A DNA stretch of 64,000 bases from Emiliania huxleyi CCMP1516 (taxonomy: Eukaryota; Haptophyta; Isochrysidales; Noelaerhabdaceae), in NCBI RefSeq assembly GCF_000372725.1, contig NW_005199274.1, forward strand, positions 391,610 through 455,609. The letters are read 5' to 3'. Positions 19,953 to 30,650 of this stretch are shown here, one piece after another. Position numbers and translations under genes: made by a program. Positions within the stretch are counted from its first letter, which is position 1, and each line of letters starts with the position of its first letter. The notes below the pieces were generated by a model that worked only from the letters and a program-made list of their open reading frames with translations, had not been told where the DNA came from and made no database searches.

Positions 19953-21084
19953 GATTGTAGACGCAACGTGATCGCTGTCTGCTATTGCCGCAGCCGCTTC
20001 ACAGCTGCTCCTGTGGGAAGAGACCACGCTCGTGGGTGCGCTTCTTAGCTGCCGTGCCCCGGATGTGAGGTTGCCGACTGCCCTGGCGAGTAGAGGCCCC
20101 GCCCACCCAGGGTACCCTCTCCGAGGGCTCTTTCGAGGGCTCGCCGGGGCTCTGCTCCAAGAGACCTCGAGAGAGCGTGCGTGTGCCTCTACTCGCCAGC
20201 CGACTGCCTCCAAGACCAAGTGCTCCAAGAAACGAGGGGGCGGCCAAGGCGCAAGGGAGGGATACATACACACAGGAGGATGGGAGGACGGCACGCCGCC
20301 ACCACACAGGGATTTTAAGGAGAGGAGTGTGGTGCTAGCCGTCGCCCACCCTTGGGCGTCTGCCTCTTCCTATCTCCTATTCCTATCTCTCTTCGCAGTC
20401 TCTCGCCAATTCTCGCAGCGACCTTCATGCCGCCTCGCGGTCTTCTCACTCTCGACGTTCTCTCTCCTGTCGCTTCCTGGCCGCCTTCTGATTTCTTTCT
20501 TTCGCGCCAGAAAGAAAAAGAAATTTCGCAAAATCCGGTCGCATGGCGGCGGCAACCCTCATCCTGAAAGCACATCCAGATCGACGAATCGGCCGTCCAT
20601 TTCTTGCGGCGGGCAGTCCATTACGCGCGAACCGCGACGGCCCATACGACCATCCATCGTGCGCGCGAGCATGCCGCGGGACCGACAGGTGTCACATGTG
20701 CCGACGGAGTGGTTCGACGGCGTCTCGGGTGGAGTGGACAGGTGGGATGCGGCCGATGATGATCGCTCCGTCGGCGCACACTCTCGAGAGCGTTCGAAAC
20801 CACACTTGTACACTCTTCTCCGCCAACAATTGCCCTGCTTGAGCAACGGTGGGTGTAGCTGGGCTGTGGATAGGTATTAGCTGGAGTCGCGTATTGCGTG
20901 GCAGACGACTCGACAAGCAGCAGGGCGGAGCCGCCCAGCTGGCTAGTCATTGCACCTGTCGAGCGAGCGGGCTCCACCGCGCAGTCGCGTCATCGGCCTT
21001 TTGGGGAGTAGTAATGTGTATGTACCCAAATCGGATCGCGTCTCCGTCATCGCAGCCACGACTCCGTGAGCGAAAAAAGAATTT
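19953..21084. promoter_or_regulatory. Divergent intergenic region between cysteine synthase-like and kinase genes
   Basis: 1.1 kb separating the minus-strand cysteine synthase start from the plus-strand ankyrin-kinase-RING start, so it should hold both promoters. It carries a family-B repeat copy (20281-20323), the inverted partner of 18388-18460, and A-rich words (20508-20530, and AAAAAAGAATTT at 21073-21084 immediately before the ATG). Confidence 0.6.
20281..20323 (+). repeat. Dispersed repeat family B, copy 2
   Basis: GATGGGAGGACGGCACGCCG followed by a CCACCACACAGGGATTTT segment. It matches 28812-28848 on the opposite strand and 18478-18515. Confidence 0.8.
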
Positions 21085-23742
21085 ATGTACGGCCTCGGCG
21101 CCCCGCCCGCCATGCCAGTGTCAGTGTGTGGCACGTCGCCTGCCGACGCGCCGCTGCTCGGCCAGCGCGTCGAGCTTGGCGGGCTCTCTTCCCGTCCCGA
21201 GCTAAACGGGAAGCGGGGCGTGGCGCGGAGCTTCGAGGGTGGTCGGTACGCTGTGGCGCTCGAGGGCGGCGGCGAGAGCGTGCGGGTGCGGCCGGGTAAA
21301 CTGTCGTCGGTGGCGGCGGAGCGGGCGTCGAGCGGTGGCGTGGCAGTCTCCGATGACGTCATCGCAGCGACTGAGCGTGGCGACGAGGAGGCGGTGCTGG
21401 CGTGGCTCGAGGGCGGCGGACGGGCCGACGCGACGTACGAGAGAGGCGGGACGAGCGGCCTCACGCTGCTGATGAAAGCCGCCCGCCACGGCCACGAGCG
21501 GTTGATCGAGTTGCTGATTCGGCACGGCGCTAAGGTCAACCTGATGGACAGCGACGGCTTCACCGCGCTGATGGACGCCACCTTCTTCAACCGCGCCGCC
21601 GTCGTGCGGCGCTTGCTGCGGGCGGGCGCAGACACGGCGGCGCGCACCACGAGCGGCAAGACGGCGCTGCAGGTTGCCAAGGAGAATGGCAACACCGAGT
21701 GCGTCAAGGCCTTCAGGCAGCACGTCAAGGAGTCGGTCGTGGCGGGGCGGCCCATTGCGGCGGCAAACAACGGCGCAGGCGCAGGCGGCGCTTCCTCGGG
21801 CGGCGCTTCCTCGGCTGGATCGAGAGTCGCGAAGACGCTATCTCCAGCAGTGGCGGCGGAGCAGGCGTCGAGCGGTGTCGTGACAGCCCCCGATGCGATC
21901 GCGGCAGCGGCGGAGCGAGGCGAGGAGGAGGCGGTGCTGGCGTGGCTTGACGCCGGCGGGCGGGCCGACGCGACGTACGAGAGAGGCGGCGTGAGCGGCC
22001 TCACGTTGCTGATGGGCGCCGCCAGCAACGGCCACGAGCGGCTGATCGAGCTGTTGCTGCAGCGCGGCGCGGAGGTCAACCTCCAGGACAGCGAGGGCGG
22101 CACCGCGCTGATATGCGCCGCCGGCAACGGCCACGAGCGTGTGGTCGACTTGCTGATACGGCGCGGCGCTGAGGTCAACCTGCAGAACAGCGACGGCCTC
22201 ACCGCGCTGACATATGGCGCCCTCTTCAACCACCCCGCCGTCGTGCGGCGCTTGCTGCGGGCGGGCGCAGACACGGCGGCGCGCGATGCGAGCGGCAAGA
22301 CGGCGCTGCATTGGGCCAAGGAGAAGGGCCACGCCGAGTGCGTCGAGGCCTTCCAGCAGCACATCGCGGAGGTGGCCAAGGCGTGGCGGCGCGAGGCGGC
22401 GGCGGGCGGCGCGGGCGGCACTTCCTCGGGCGCGGCAGCGGCAGCTGTGGACGCGCCGCTCCTCGGTCAGCGCGTCGTGCTCGGCGGGCTCTCTGCCCGC
22501 CCCGAGCTGAACGGGCGGCGGGGCAAGGCGCGGAGCTTCGAGGGCGGGCGGTACGCTGTGGCGCTCGAGGGAAGCGGCGAGAGCGTGCGCGTGCGGCCTG
22601 AGAGGTTGCGGCCAGTGGCGGCGGCGGAGCAAGCGCCGAGCGGTGTCGTGGCAGCCCCCCGTGCGGTCGTGGCAGCGGCGGAGCGAGGCGAGGAGGGGGC
22701 GGTGCTGGAGTGGCTCGAGGGCGGCGGGCGGGCCGACGCGACGTACGAGAAGGGCGAGGAGAGCGGCCTCACGCTGCTGATGGGCGCCGCCTACTACGGC
22801 CACGAGCGGGTGGTCGAGTTGCTGCTGCAGCACGGCGCGGACATCGACCTGCAGAGCAGCGACGGCGGCACCGCGCTTATTGACGCCGCCTTCTACGGCC
22901 ATGCGCGGGTGGTCGAGTTGCTGCTCCGGCACGGCGCGGACATCGACCTGCAGAACAGCGACGGCGGCACCGCGCTGATGGCCGCTGCCGGCAACGGCCA
23001 CGAGCGGGTGGTCGAGCTGCTGATACGGCGCGGCGCAGAGGTGAACTTGCAGAGCAGCAACGGCGGCACCGCGCTGATGTACGCCGCCAGCCTCAATCAC
23101 ACCGCCGTCGTGCGGCGCTTGCTACGGGCGGGCGCAGACACGTCTCACACTGTTGACGGCGAGACGGCGCTGCAGCTGGCCGAGGAGAATGGCCACGCCG
23201 AGTGCGTGCGCGCCCTCGAGGAGCACTCGTCGGCCGCGGCGGAGGGGGAGACGGCGGTCGCAGAATCAGTCGAGCAGGCCGCGGCGGCCGCACGCGAGGC
23301 GGCAGCGGCTGCGGAGGCGGCGGAGGCGCGTGATGCTGCCGAGGCTGCGCTGCGCGAGGCGGTTGCGGCGTGCGGCCGAGGCGACGCCGATCTCGACGCG
23401 CTCAGGGCGGCGATCAACGCAAACACCACCCAGGTCGCCGACGGCTCGGAGGCGCTGCGGGCGGCGCGGCGGCTGCGCGACGAGCTAACGGAGCGAAGGA
23501 CCCGTGAGGCCAGGGCGCTGAAGCGGCAGCGGCAGAAGGAGGAGAAGGCGGCGGCGAGGCAGGCGGCGGAGGAGGCGCGGGCGGCGGAGGAGGCGCGGGC
23601 GGCTGAGGCAGCTGCGGAGGCGCGGGCGGCGGAGGAGGCGGAGGCGGCGGCGCGGGCAAGGGAGGAGGCAGAGGCGAGGGCAAGGGAGGAGGCGGCAAGG
23701 GAGAGGGAGGAGGCGAGGATGAGGGCGGCAGCGGAGGCGGCG

Positions 23743-23775
<33 letters not shown>

Positions 23776-25215
23776 GAGGCGGAGCCGGAGGTGGCGGCTG
23801 TAGAGGCGGCAGTGGCGGCCGTGGCGGCGGCGGAGGCTCAAGAGGCGGCGGCAGCGGAGGAAGTGGCAGCAGCGGCGGCAGCGGCGGCTTCGGCGAGTGT
23901 CGCCGCCCTCGCCGCCGCCGCCGCGCCGCCCGCCGCCGTCCCTCTCGACGAGCTCATCGCGGCGACGGACGGCTTTGCCGAGGCGCGCAAGGTGGGCGAG
24001 GGAGGCTTCGGGCGCGTCTACCGCTGCGACGCGCTGCCGTCGCTCCCGCGCGTCGCTTGCGGGTTCGCCGTCAAGACGGCGCTGGTCGGTGTCGGCGCCC
24101 AAGGCCTCGCCGAGCTGCAGAGCGAGGTGCGCACGCTCAGCGCAGCGTGCCACCCGTCCCTGCTTCCTCTCCTCGGCGTCTGCTTGGCGCCGGCGAGAGC
24201 GTGCCTCGTCTACCCCCTCTGCCGCGGCGGCAGCCTCGAGGACCGCCTCTACCGCACGCCAGCCGCACTGCAGCGGCTCCGCATGCTCGGCTTCGAGACG
24301 CCGCCTCCGCCGCTCACCGCCGCCGCACGGCTCCGCGTGCTGCGCGACGCCGCGAGAGCTCTGCACTACTTGCACACGCGCTCTCCCATGATCCTACACC
24401 GCGACGTCTCGGCGGGCAACATCCTGCTCGACGAGCGCGGCAACGGCTACCTCGCCGACGTGGGCCTCGCGCGCACGGCAGAGGCGACGGCCGGCGGCAA
24501 CGGACAGGTCTCGCACCTGTCGACGCAGCGTATCTTTGGCAAGCCCGGCTACATGGACTCGATCATCATGCACGACAACCAGGCTTCGCAGCTCACTGAC
24601 GGCTTCGCGCTCGGGGTCACGCTGCTCGTCAGCCTGACCGGCCGCGGCGCCGTCGGCTTGCTCAACGCGTGCGACGATGCATTGGAGGAGCCCGACACGG
24701 CGGAGGGCATCGCGGCGGCTGACGTGGGCTGGTCGGCGGCGCAGGCCGAGGAGCTGACGCGGCTGGTGGTCGGGCTGGCATACGAGCGGAAGAAGAAGCG
24801 GATGCCGCTCGCAGAGGCGCTGCCGCGGCTGGAGGCGCTGGCCGAGGCGGCGGGGGAGGTGGAGGAGACGGCTGGGGCCGAGGAGCGCCTGTGTGACCTC
24901 TGCTGGGACGCCCCTCGATCGGTCCGCTTTGCGTGTGGCCACGCGCTATACTGCGAGACGTGTGCGCCGCGCGTGCTGGAGCGCGACACCAACTGCCCGG
25001 CCTGCCGCCAGCCGGCGCTGCCCATTGCCGCAATTGGGCGGCTGGTGGCGGCGCAGGCGACGTTTGTCTACCAGCCGCCCTCGCGCCCCGCGCCCCAGGC
25101 TCAGCCCGTGGGCGTCACAGTGGCGGTCGGTAGGCGAGGGGGGAGAGGGGGGCGTGGACGGGGCGGGCGGGGCGGGCGGGGCGGGCGGGGCGCGGGGCGC
25201 GGCGGCTCTGCTTAG
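21085..25215 (+). CDS. Ankyrin repeat - protein kinase - RING finger protein
   Basis: One 1376-residue exon. Order: a GLSSRPELNGKRGVARSF module (about 30-75, with GGRYAVALEG); ankyrin block 1 (about 90-220); ankyrin block 2 (about 265-430); a second RPELNG module (about 455-515); ankyrin block 3 (about 525-715); an Ala/Glu/Arg-rich coiled coil (about 720-945); a Pelle/plant-receptor-like kinase (about 953-1255); a RING finger; and an Arg-Gly tail. Kinase landmarks are GEGGFGRVYR, the VAIK-type lysine in FAVKTAL, HRDVSAGNILLDE and ADVGLA in place of DFG. The RING (about 1271-1307) is CDLCWDAPRSVRFACGHALY, then CETC and CPAC, i.e. C3HC4. It could phosphorylate and ubiquitylate targets held by the ankyrins; that is inference. 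The DVG variant may alter catalysis. Base composition is similar to the neighbours. Confidence 0.9.
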
Positions 25216-26487
25216 TTCTGGAGCACCGGCGCATGATGTAAGTGAGGTGTGTGTGTGCAACGGTCAAATTTCTCAAAAATACACTCACTCACTTACACAA
25301 CACCGATCCGGATATGCCGGATGGGGCCGAATGGGGGCGGGGCACAATCCACCCAAACGTGCAACATCTCGGAGCTTCGGAGTACGGAGAGCGACAGTGA
25401 CAACTCAACACTACAGTGGAGACTATGGAGTGGCGCGACCAGCCAGCTAGCCACAAGTGGCGTGCGCGACCCTCCTCTCAGCCCCCGTGCGCAAAAGTTG
25501 CGACGCACGCCACTTGTGCAACGGCTTCCGCCTGCAAGCTGCGTACGTATATGCCCGGCGCCGCAGAGGCACAGAGGCGAGGAAAATTTCGTTTTGAGGC
25601 AACGCACACACACTCCCCCATGGCGACGCCGTCGCCAAGGGGGAGTGTGTGTCGTCGCGTGTCCTTGTCTGGTGTTTACTAGCTCCGAGTAGAGGGGGCG
25701 TTCTGCTGCTAGGGGAAACCTGGAGCGCGGTGCTAACCCTCGGAGACCCGTGTTTATTTTACGGCCCTTTCCCTGCGAACGCGCACCCCCGCCCCTAGCT
25801 AGGGGTCAGGGCTCTCTAGCCCGTAGCCCGATGCCGATCATCCGGCTCGCTGGGCGCGCTTCTTAGCTCCCCGGCCCTGGATGTGAGGTTACTGACTGCA
25901 CTCCAAAAGTGCTCCAAGTGCCCTCGATGATCCGAGAGACTTAGCCCGCATACTCTAAGACCCGCCGATCGTAGACCGCGTAAGCACCCCAGCGTGACGC
26001 GTCACACCGCTTAGACCCGTTAAGCCTCGTGGCTCAGAACTTGCTTCAGTTTTCACGGTGCATGGGGGTTTTCACCGCACACCGGCGGACCGGGGCCCGG
26101 GGCGCGCGGGCCGTCGCGCGTCCGGAGGGCGCGGGGTTTGCGTGCGGTCGTGTGGCTCTCTGATCTCTTACAGTGTTGCGCGGATTGACATTCACCCATC
26201 GACACCCCCACAACTAGGAAATCAACTACTGTGTACTGAGAACTCCATCTTCTGAGTTCTGTGTGAGAGAGTGTTGCTTAGGCGCGCACACACCTATTCT
26301 CGCTGCTGAGAGCTGCTCTGCCGTCGCGCGCGGCGCGGTCCGCGGCGCGACACAGTCCCAAATACAATATAGCCCGCCATAGACTGAAGGCGGGCCGCGC
26401 AGCGCGACTTCCTCCCGGAGCGCGCGCGCTGCTCGCCGCCCGCCGTGCTGCCCTCCTCCCCCCGTGGACCGCGAGCCGCCGCGGCCG
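25216..26487. other. Intergenic, no gene seen
   Basis: Between the convergent kinase (+) and DnaJ (-) genes. It contains a hairpin at 25606-25652 and, at 25854-25905, a CGCTTCTTAGCT...GGATGTGAGGTT word that recurs at about 20034-20083. No tRNA, rRNA or coding signal was recognised. Confidence 0.55.
25606..25652. terminator. 22-bp stem hairpin downstream of kinase gene
   Basis: Arms 25606-25627 and 25631-25652 pair with a single mismatch around a GCC loop (arm begins ACACACACTCCCCC). It lies about 390 bp after the stop codon, so it may be in the 3' UTR. A foldback insertion is equally possible. Confidence 0.55.
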
Positions 26488-28682
26488 CTACCCAAACGAC
26501 CAGCCACGTCGCCCGCCGCGGCGGCCGGCGTCGCGATCCCTTCGGTCGGCACGGTCGTCGTCGCTGATGACCTGCTCCTCGCCGAACTCACGGATGAGCT
26601 CCTTTTGCCGCTCCGTCGGCTTGACTGGCACGTCGACGTTGAAGTGGACATACCTGTTCGCACAGCCAGGCGCGTCAAGAGGCGCGGTCCCGCAGACGGC
26701 ACACGTCGACGCTGAAGCGGACACGCACTGGTGGCCGCGCCCAGAGTTCGCCCGCACGCCGCGCCCCTCCATCACGCGCCGGTCGCCCGGCTGCGTACCG
26801 GGCGGCAGCTTGAGGGCCGCCTGCAGACCGTGCTCCGTGGAATGTCATGGGCGCGTCCTGGAGAGGGGATGGACAGCGCCGGGCGGCAGCTGCGGGGCCG
26901 CCTGCCCCTCAAGCGTCGGGACGACCACCCGCCCGCCCAGCACCGCCTCGGCCAGCGTGAGGCGCACCTGCGTCAAGGGCGGAGCCGCGCGTGGGTGAGA
27001 GGCAGTGCCAGAGGCAGTTCTTGGGGGCTGGTGTCGAGGGCCGTAGGAACGTCGGAGGGGTGAGTGGGGTGAGTGAGTGTGAGTGGTGCGGGTGGCTGTG
27101 CGGGGGGGCATCCCGCGCCATGACGTGGATGTCGAACCCATCCCGCACGAAGAGCTCGTGGTCCCTCACCCGCACCTAGACACCCCGAGGTGCAGCCGTA
27201 GGGGCGGCCGAGGTGCAGCCGAGGTGCAGCCGAGGTGCGGCCGAGGTGCAGCCGAGGGGCGGCCGAAGTGCGGCCGAGGTGCAGCCGAGGGGCGGCCGAG
27301 CTCGTGACAGCCTCCTCTCGCACCTCGATGTACAAGTCTCCCGGCCCGGCGGCGCCCGCCTCCCCCTTGCCTCGCACGCAGAGGTTCATCCCCGTGTCCA
27401 CGCCCGCGGGGATAGGCACCTGCGGGACGTGGCTCGGACATGGGCAGGACGGCACCCAGTGCATGAGCATACCGGGAGTGTGGAGGGCGGTCGATACTCA
27501 AGAGCGTCGCGTGAGAGCGTCGCGTGGAGGCGAGGGCTGTATCATACAGCGCATGCGGCTGCAGCAGAGACTGAACGCAGCCGAGCACGTGCCCCCTCGA
27601 GTGCCCGCTCGAGTACGGGGGCGCATCTCCCGCATCGGGAGAGCCGCACCTCTGCCGTCTCCGTCCCCTCTGCCGTCCGCCACGAGACCGACTTCTCGAC
27701 TCCCACCGCGACCTGCGGGCGCGCGTGTCGTGTGGACGGTGTCGTGTGGACTGTCGTGTGGACGGTGTCGTGTGGTGGCGGTGTGGCGGTGGTGGCCGTG
27801 GTGGCCGTGGTGGTGGTGTGGCGGTGTGGTGGTAAGGTGTGTGGCTGGCGACGTGGCTGGTGACTTGGCTTGACAGAGCGTGTGGGGATGTGGGAGCAGC
27901 GGGCGGCACACAGCGTGGCACATCTCTCGCCACGTCTCTCTCGCGGCGCAATCTCTCGGAACTCTCTCGGAACTCTCTCGGAAGTGTCTCGGAAGTGTCT
28001 CGGAAACCTCCTCGAGATCGAGCACAATCTGCGTCTGCACGTCTCTCCCGCGGCGCGGCCCGCGCTGCCGCCGGCCCTGGCCGCCGAAGAGCTGCTCGAA
28101 GATGTCGTTGAGGTCGACGTTCGGGTTGTCCGACCGCCACTGGAAGCCGCCGCCGCCAGGGTGGAAGCCCTGGCCAAACCCCTGCCCAGGGCCGCCGCCG
28201 CCGCCGCCGCCGCCGAGTCCGGCGTGGCCATACGTGTCGTAGGCCTTGCGCTTCTCGCCGTCGCTCAGCACCTACGGCGCGGGGCGGCGCGAGCGCGTTG
28301 GCGGCCGTCGCCGCAGCGGGCACCGGCCGTGCCGCAGCTTCCCCGGGGGCGGGCTCTGGACCTCGTAGGCCTCTGTCGCGGCTGCAAACTTCTTGGCCGC
28401 CTCCGGGTCGTTCTTGTTGGTGTCCGGGTGGTACTGCTTTGCCTTCTCGTAGTACTTTCGCTTGATCTCGCCCGTGCTCGCCGTCTTGGGCAGACCGAGC
28501 ACGTCATAATAGTCTTGCGCCCGCGAAACTGCAGTCGCGTGGAGCGTCCGCGCACCGAGCAAGTGCGACGAGCCGCCGCGCGGCAGCAGCGCAGCAGACA
28601 GGAGCGGCGACGGTCGCGCCCTAGCTGCTAGTGACCTGCTGCCCGCAACGCGAAGGCGGGCGGGTATGCTTCTCTTGAGCAT
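26488..28682 (-). CDS. DnaJ (Hsp40) chaperone, probably mitochondrial, lacking the zinc finger
   Basis: Eight exons: 28362-28682, 28008-28271, 27650-27712, 27324-27419, 27119-27175, 26902-26967, 26729-26820, 26488-26653 (1125 nt, 374 residues, all phases closed). The N-terminus [20 protein letters not shown] is basic and hydroxylated like a mitochondrial presequence. The J domain is intact ([20 protein letters not shown], with the HPD motif in [10 protein letters not shown]). A Gly/Phe linker follows, then [12 protein letters not shown]. The client-binding C-terminal domains are present ([54 protein letters not shown], then [20 protein letters not shown]). The four CXXCXGXG repeats expected before VPIPAGVD are absent. 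It should stimulate an Hsp70. Introns 6 and 7 are bounded by direct repeats (see findings). Confidence 0.9.
27195..27302. repeat. GAGGTGCAGCC / GAGGTGCGGCC intronic tandem repeat
   Basis: About nine 11-bp units (GCCGAGGTGCA, GCCGAGGTGCG, GCCGAGGGGCG) fill the intron between DnaJ exons 27324-27419 and 27119-27175. Confidence 0.9.
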
Positions 28683-28811
28683 GTCGCGACAGCGAGACAG
28701 CCGCGAGTCGGACAGAGAGGTCGGACAGAGAGTACGCGACGCGGCAAGCAGATGCACTGCGAAGAAGAATTCTTGAGACGAGCCTCTCTGCGAAGAAGAA
28801 TTCCGTGGAAA

Positions 28812-28848
28812 AATCCCTGTGTGGTGGCGGCGTGCCGTCCTCCCATCC
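28812..28848 (-). repeat. Dispersed repeat family B, copy 3
   Basis: Inverted copy of 20281-20318, upstream of the DnaJ start. On the minus strand a GAAAGAAAGAAAGAAAAC run (28869-28887) precedes it. Confidence 0.8.
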
Positions 28849-29086
28849 CTCCCTTGGGCTGTCCGTTTTCTTTCTTTCTTTCTGCGCACTGGCACTAACA
28901 CAGGTACATACGAGATTTCTTCTTGCATCTTGCTTCTTGGGTTTCAAAGCGACTCCCGCGAGGGAGGCTCCCGGTTGAGAGATTTTTGACAGAAATCTCT
29001 CTCATCGCAGGCGTGAAAAAAGAAACAAAGCCCCACAGGCAAGGATACAAGGGCGAAAGGGTCCCGAGACATTGCGGCACTCGCCC
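28849..29086. other. Short intergenic, A/T-richer
   Basis: Holds CTTTCTTTC runs (28869-28887), TTTCTTCTTG and GAAAAAAGAAAC (29017-29028). It is the 5' side of DnaJ and the 3' side of the next minus-strand gene. No gene. Confidence 0.5.
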
Positions 29087-30237
29087 CTACTTCGCAAAGT
29101 CCGGCATTGGCCCGATCAGGCCCTTGGCCCAGTGATACTGGTTGAAGGCCTTGTTGCCGTCGTTGTACCTGACAATCTTCTCCATCCACTCTGGGGTGGA
29201 GAAGCTGTACGAGTACGGCCACGGCTCGCTATCGAAGGTAGGGAGGACGTATCGGAGGCCGTGGTACAGGACGGACGGCGACGTCATTGGAAAATGCGCA
29301 ACCTACTCACAGGCAGCGGGGGGCGGCTCAGTGGCGTGGGCGTGCGAGTGCGACGGCTGTGATGGTCGACTCGCAAAGCCAGTGTCAAAGTCAGTGAATA
29401 TGCGGCAGGACCAGAGGTAGTCGGGGGCGTCGTCGGCGGTGACTTCGATGGTGGCGACACACCCCGGCGCGTTGACGTACTGCATCTCGGACAGAATGCC
29501 CCAGTACTTGATGTTATCTGCCATCTTGCCATCCTTTATTTTTCGCTTCGAGACCCAGATGACGGGCGCCCCGGCCTTGAAGCCCGGGCTGGAAGGAGGT
29601 CGGATGAAGCCGCGGATGCTCGACCCAAAGCCTAGCGGAGGGGTGCTGGCGTCGGTGCGAGGAGTCAGCGCGCGGCCCAAAGTGCGCACCTGTTTTGACG
29701 TTGGGCACCTTGGCTGCCGCCGCTTTGAGCTCATCGGTGACGCTCCCGGTCCAAAACTGCTGGATGTCCGTCTCTGCGCTACCAGAATAGTAGTCTGTGA
29801 GATCACACCTATTTACCGGCAGCGTGCTCTGGTGAGATTGCTGCTGTTGAGGATGTTTACTCCTGAGCGGCCATGGGGGCGGGGCAGTCTCACCAAGGCT
29901 TGCTCTCCTTCATCAGCTTGATGAAGCCCTCCGTGGTGTCAAACCAGAGGAATTGAACGACCGTGTCGGGCTTGTCCCTGTCGATGAAGGAGAAGCAGGC
30001 ACGCACGCCGTAGTCTCCTCCCTGCGCCTCGGCAGCGAATTTGGCAAACGTCTCCGTGTACTTGGATGCATCTGCCGACTTTACCGTGCGAGAGCAAAAG
30101 ATAATGACTGGTTTGGCGGCGTAAGCCTCATCGTGGCCCTCGGCTCGCGCGTCGCCGTGCACGTAGGCGAGCAGGCTCCGGCGGTAGAGGAGGTAGGCTG
30201 CGCAGGCACCGCCGACCACGACCGCGACCGCCTTCAT
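29087..30237 (-). CDS. Membrane-anchored protein with two possible dimeric alpha/beta-barrel halves
   Basis: Exons 29894-30237, 29690-29778, 29375-29631 and 29087-29302 give 301 residues with all phases closed. The N-terminus MKAVAVVVGGACAAYLLYRR is a short signal anchor. Two similar halves follow. The first (KPVIIFCSRTVKSADASKYT ... FSFIDRDKPDTVVQFLWFDT) and the second (GAPVIWVSKRKIKDGKMADN ... TIEVTADDAPDYLWSCRIFT) resemble the ABM/EthD-like ferredoxin fold seen in small monooxygenases. That assignment is tentative. The C-terminus ends WAKGLIGPMPDFAK. Intron donors are GTGAGA, GTGCGC and a GC donor (TTT|GCGAGT). Substrate and function are unknown. The gene is divergent from the AP2-domain gene. 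Confidence 0.7.
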
Positions 30238-30650
30238 TTGTGTGTGGGACAGCGCGTGAAGCGGGTGGACGGGCGTTTCCGCGGCGGGTACGGCCGACGC
30301 CCCTGGCGTGAGCCAAAGAAAGAGATACTGGGTACTTCCCGGGCTTCTTATTTTATCGCCGTGGAGCTGCAAAAAGAAAGAAAGAAAACCTGCAAACCAA
30401 ACGAGGGATGGGAGGAGGACGAGGTCCCCACCTGCACGACGAGCAGGATCTTGGAAGGACGATCAGGGACACAGGGGAACGGGAGTGGGGAGCGCATCGC
30501 GAAACGGAGGGGGGCTGGACGGGTTCACCCGCCACACGAATGGATTTTGCAATTCCTGCTCCAAGGAACCGCCATTCTCTTTGCGCGCGACACACCGAAG
30601 CTGGCTCTCGGTGCCGCGCTGCTATTCGCGGCTCCTCGCCGGTCTGTGGT
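30238..30650. promoter_or_regulatory. Divergent upstream region, barrel protein / AP2 gene
   Basis: Contains CAAAAAGAAAGAAAGAAAAC at 30370-30389 followed by a GAGGGATGGGAGGA word related to family-B repeats. The first exon and start of the AP2 gene should lie here, but I could not place them with confidence; ATGs exist at 30408 and 30539 in other frames. Confidence 0.45.

Noticed and set aside
22000-25000. Long open frames antisense to the ankyrin-kinase gene
   Set aside because: They mirror the strong codon bias of the real gene. Translations are Arg/Leu/His-rich and featureless.
28272-28928. Longer DnaJ start at 28928
   Set aside because: The added N-terminus is read from repeat-family B and A-rich promoter-like sequence; the ATG at 28682 gives a proper presequence.
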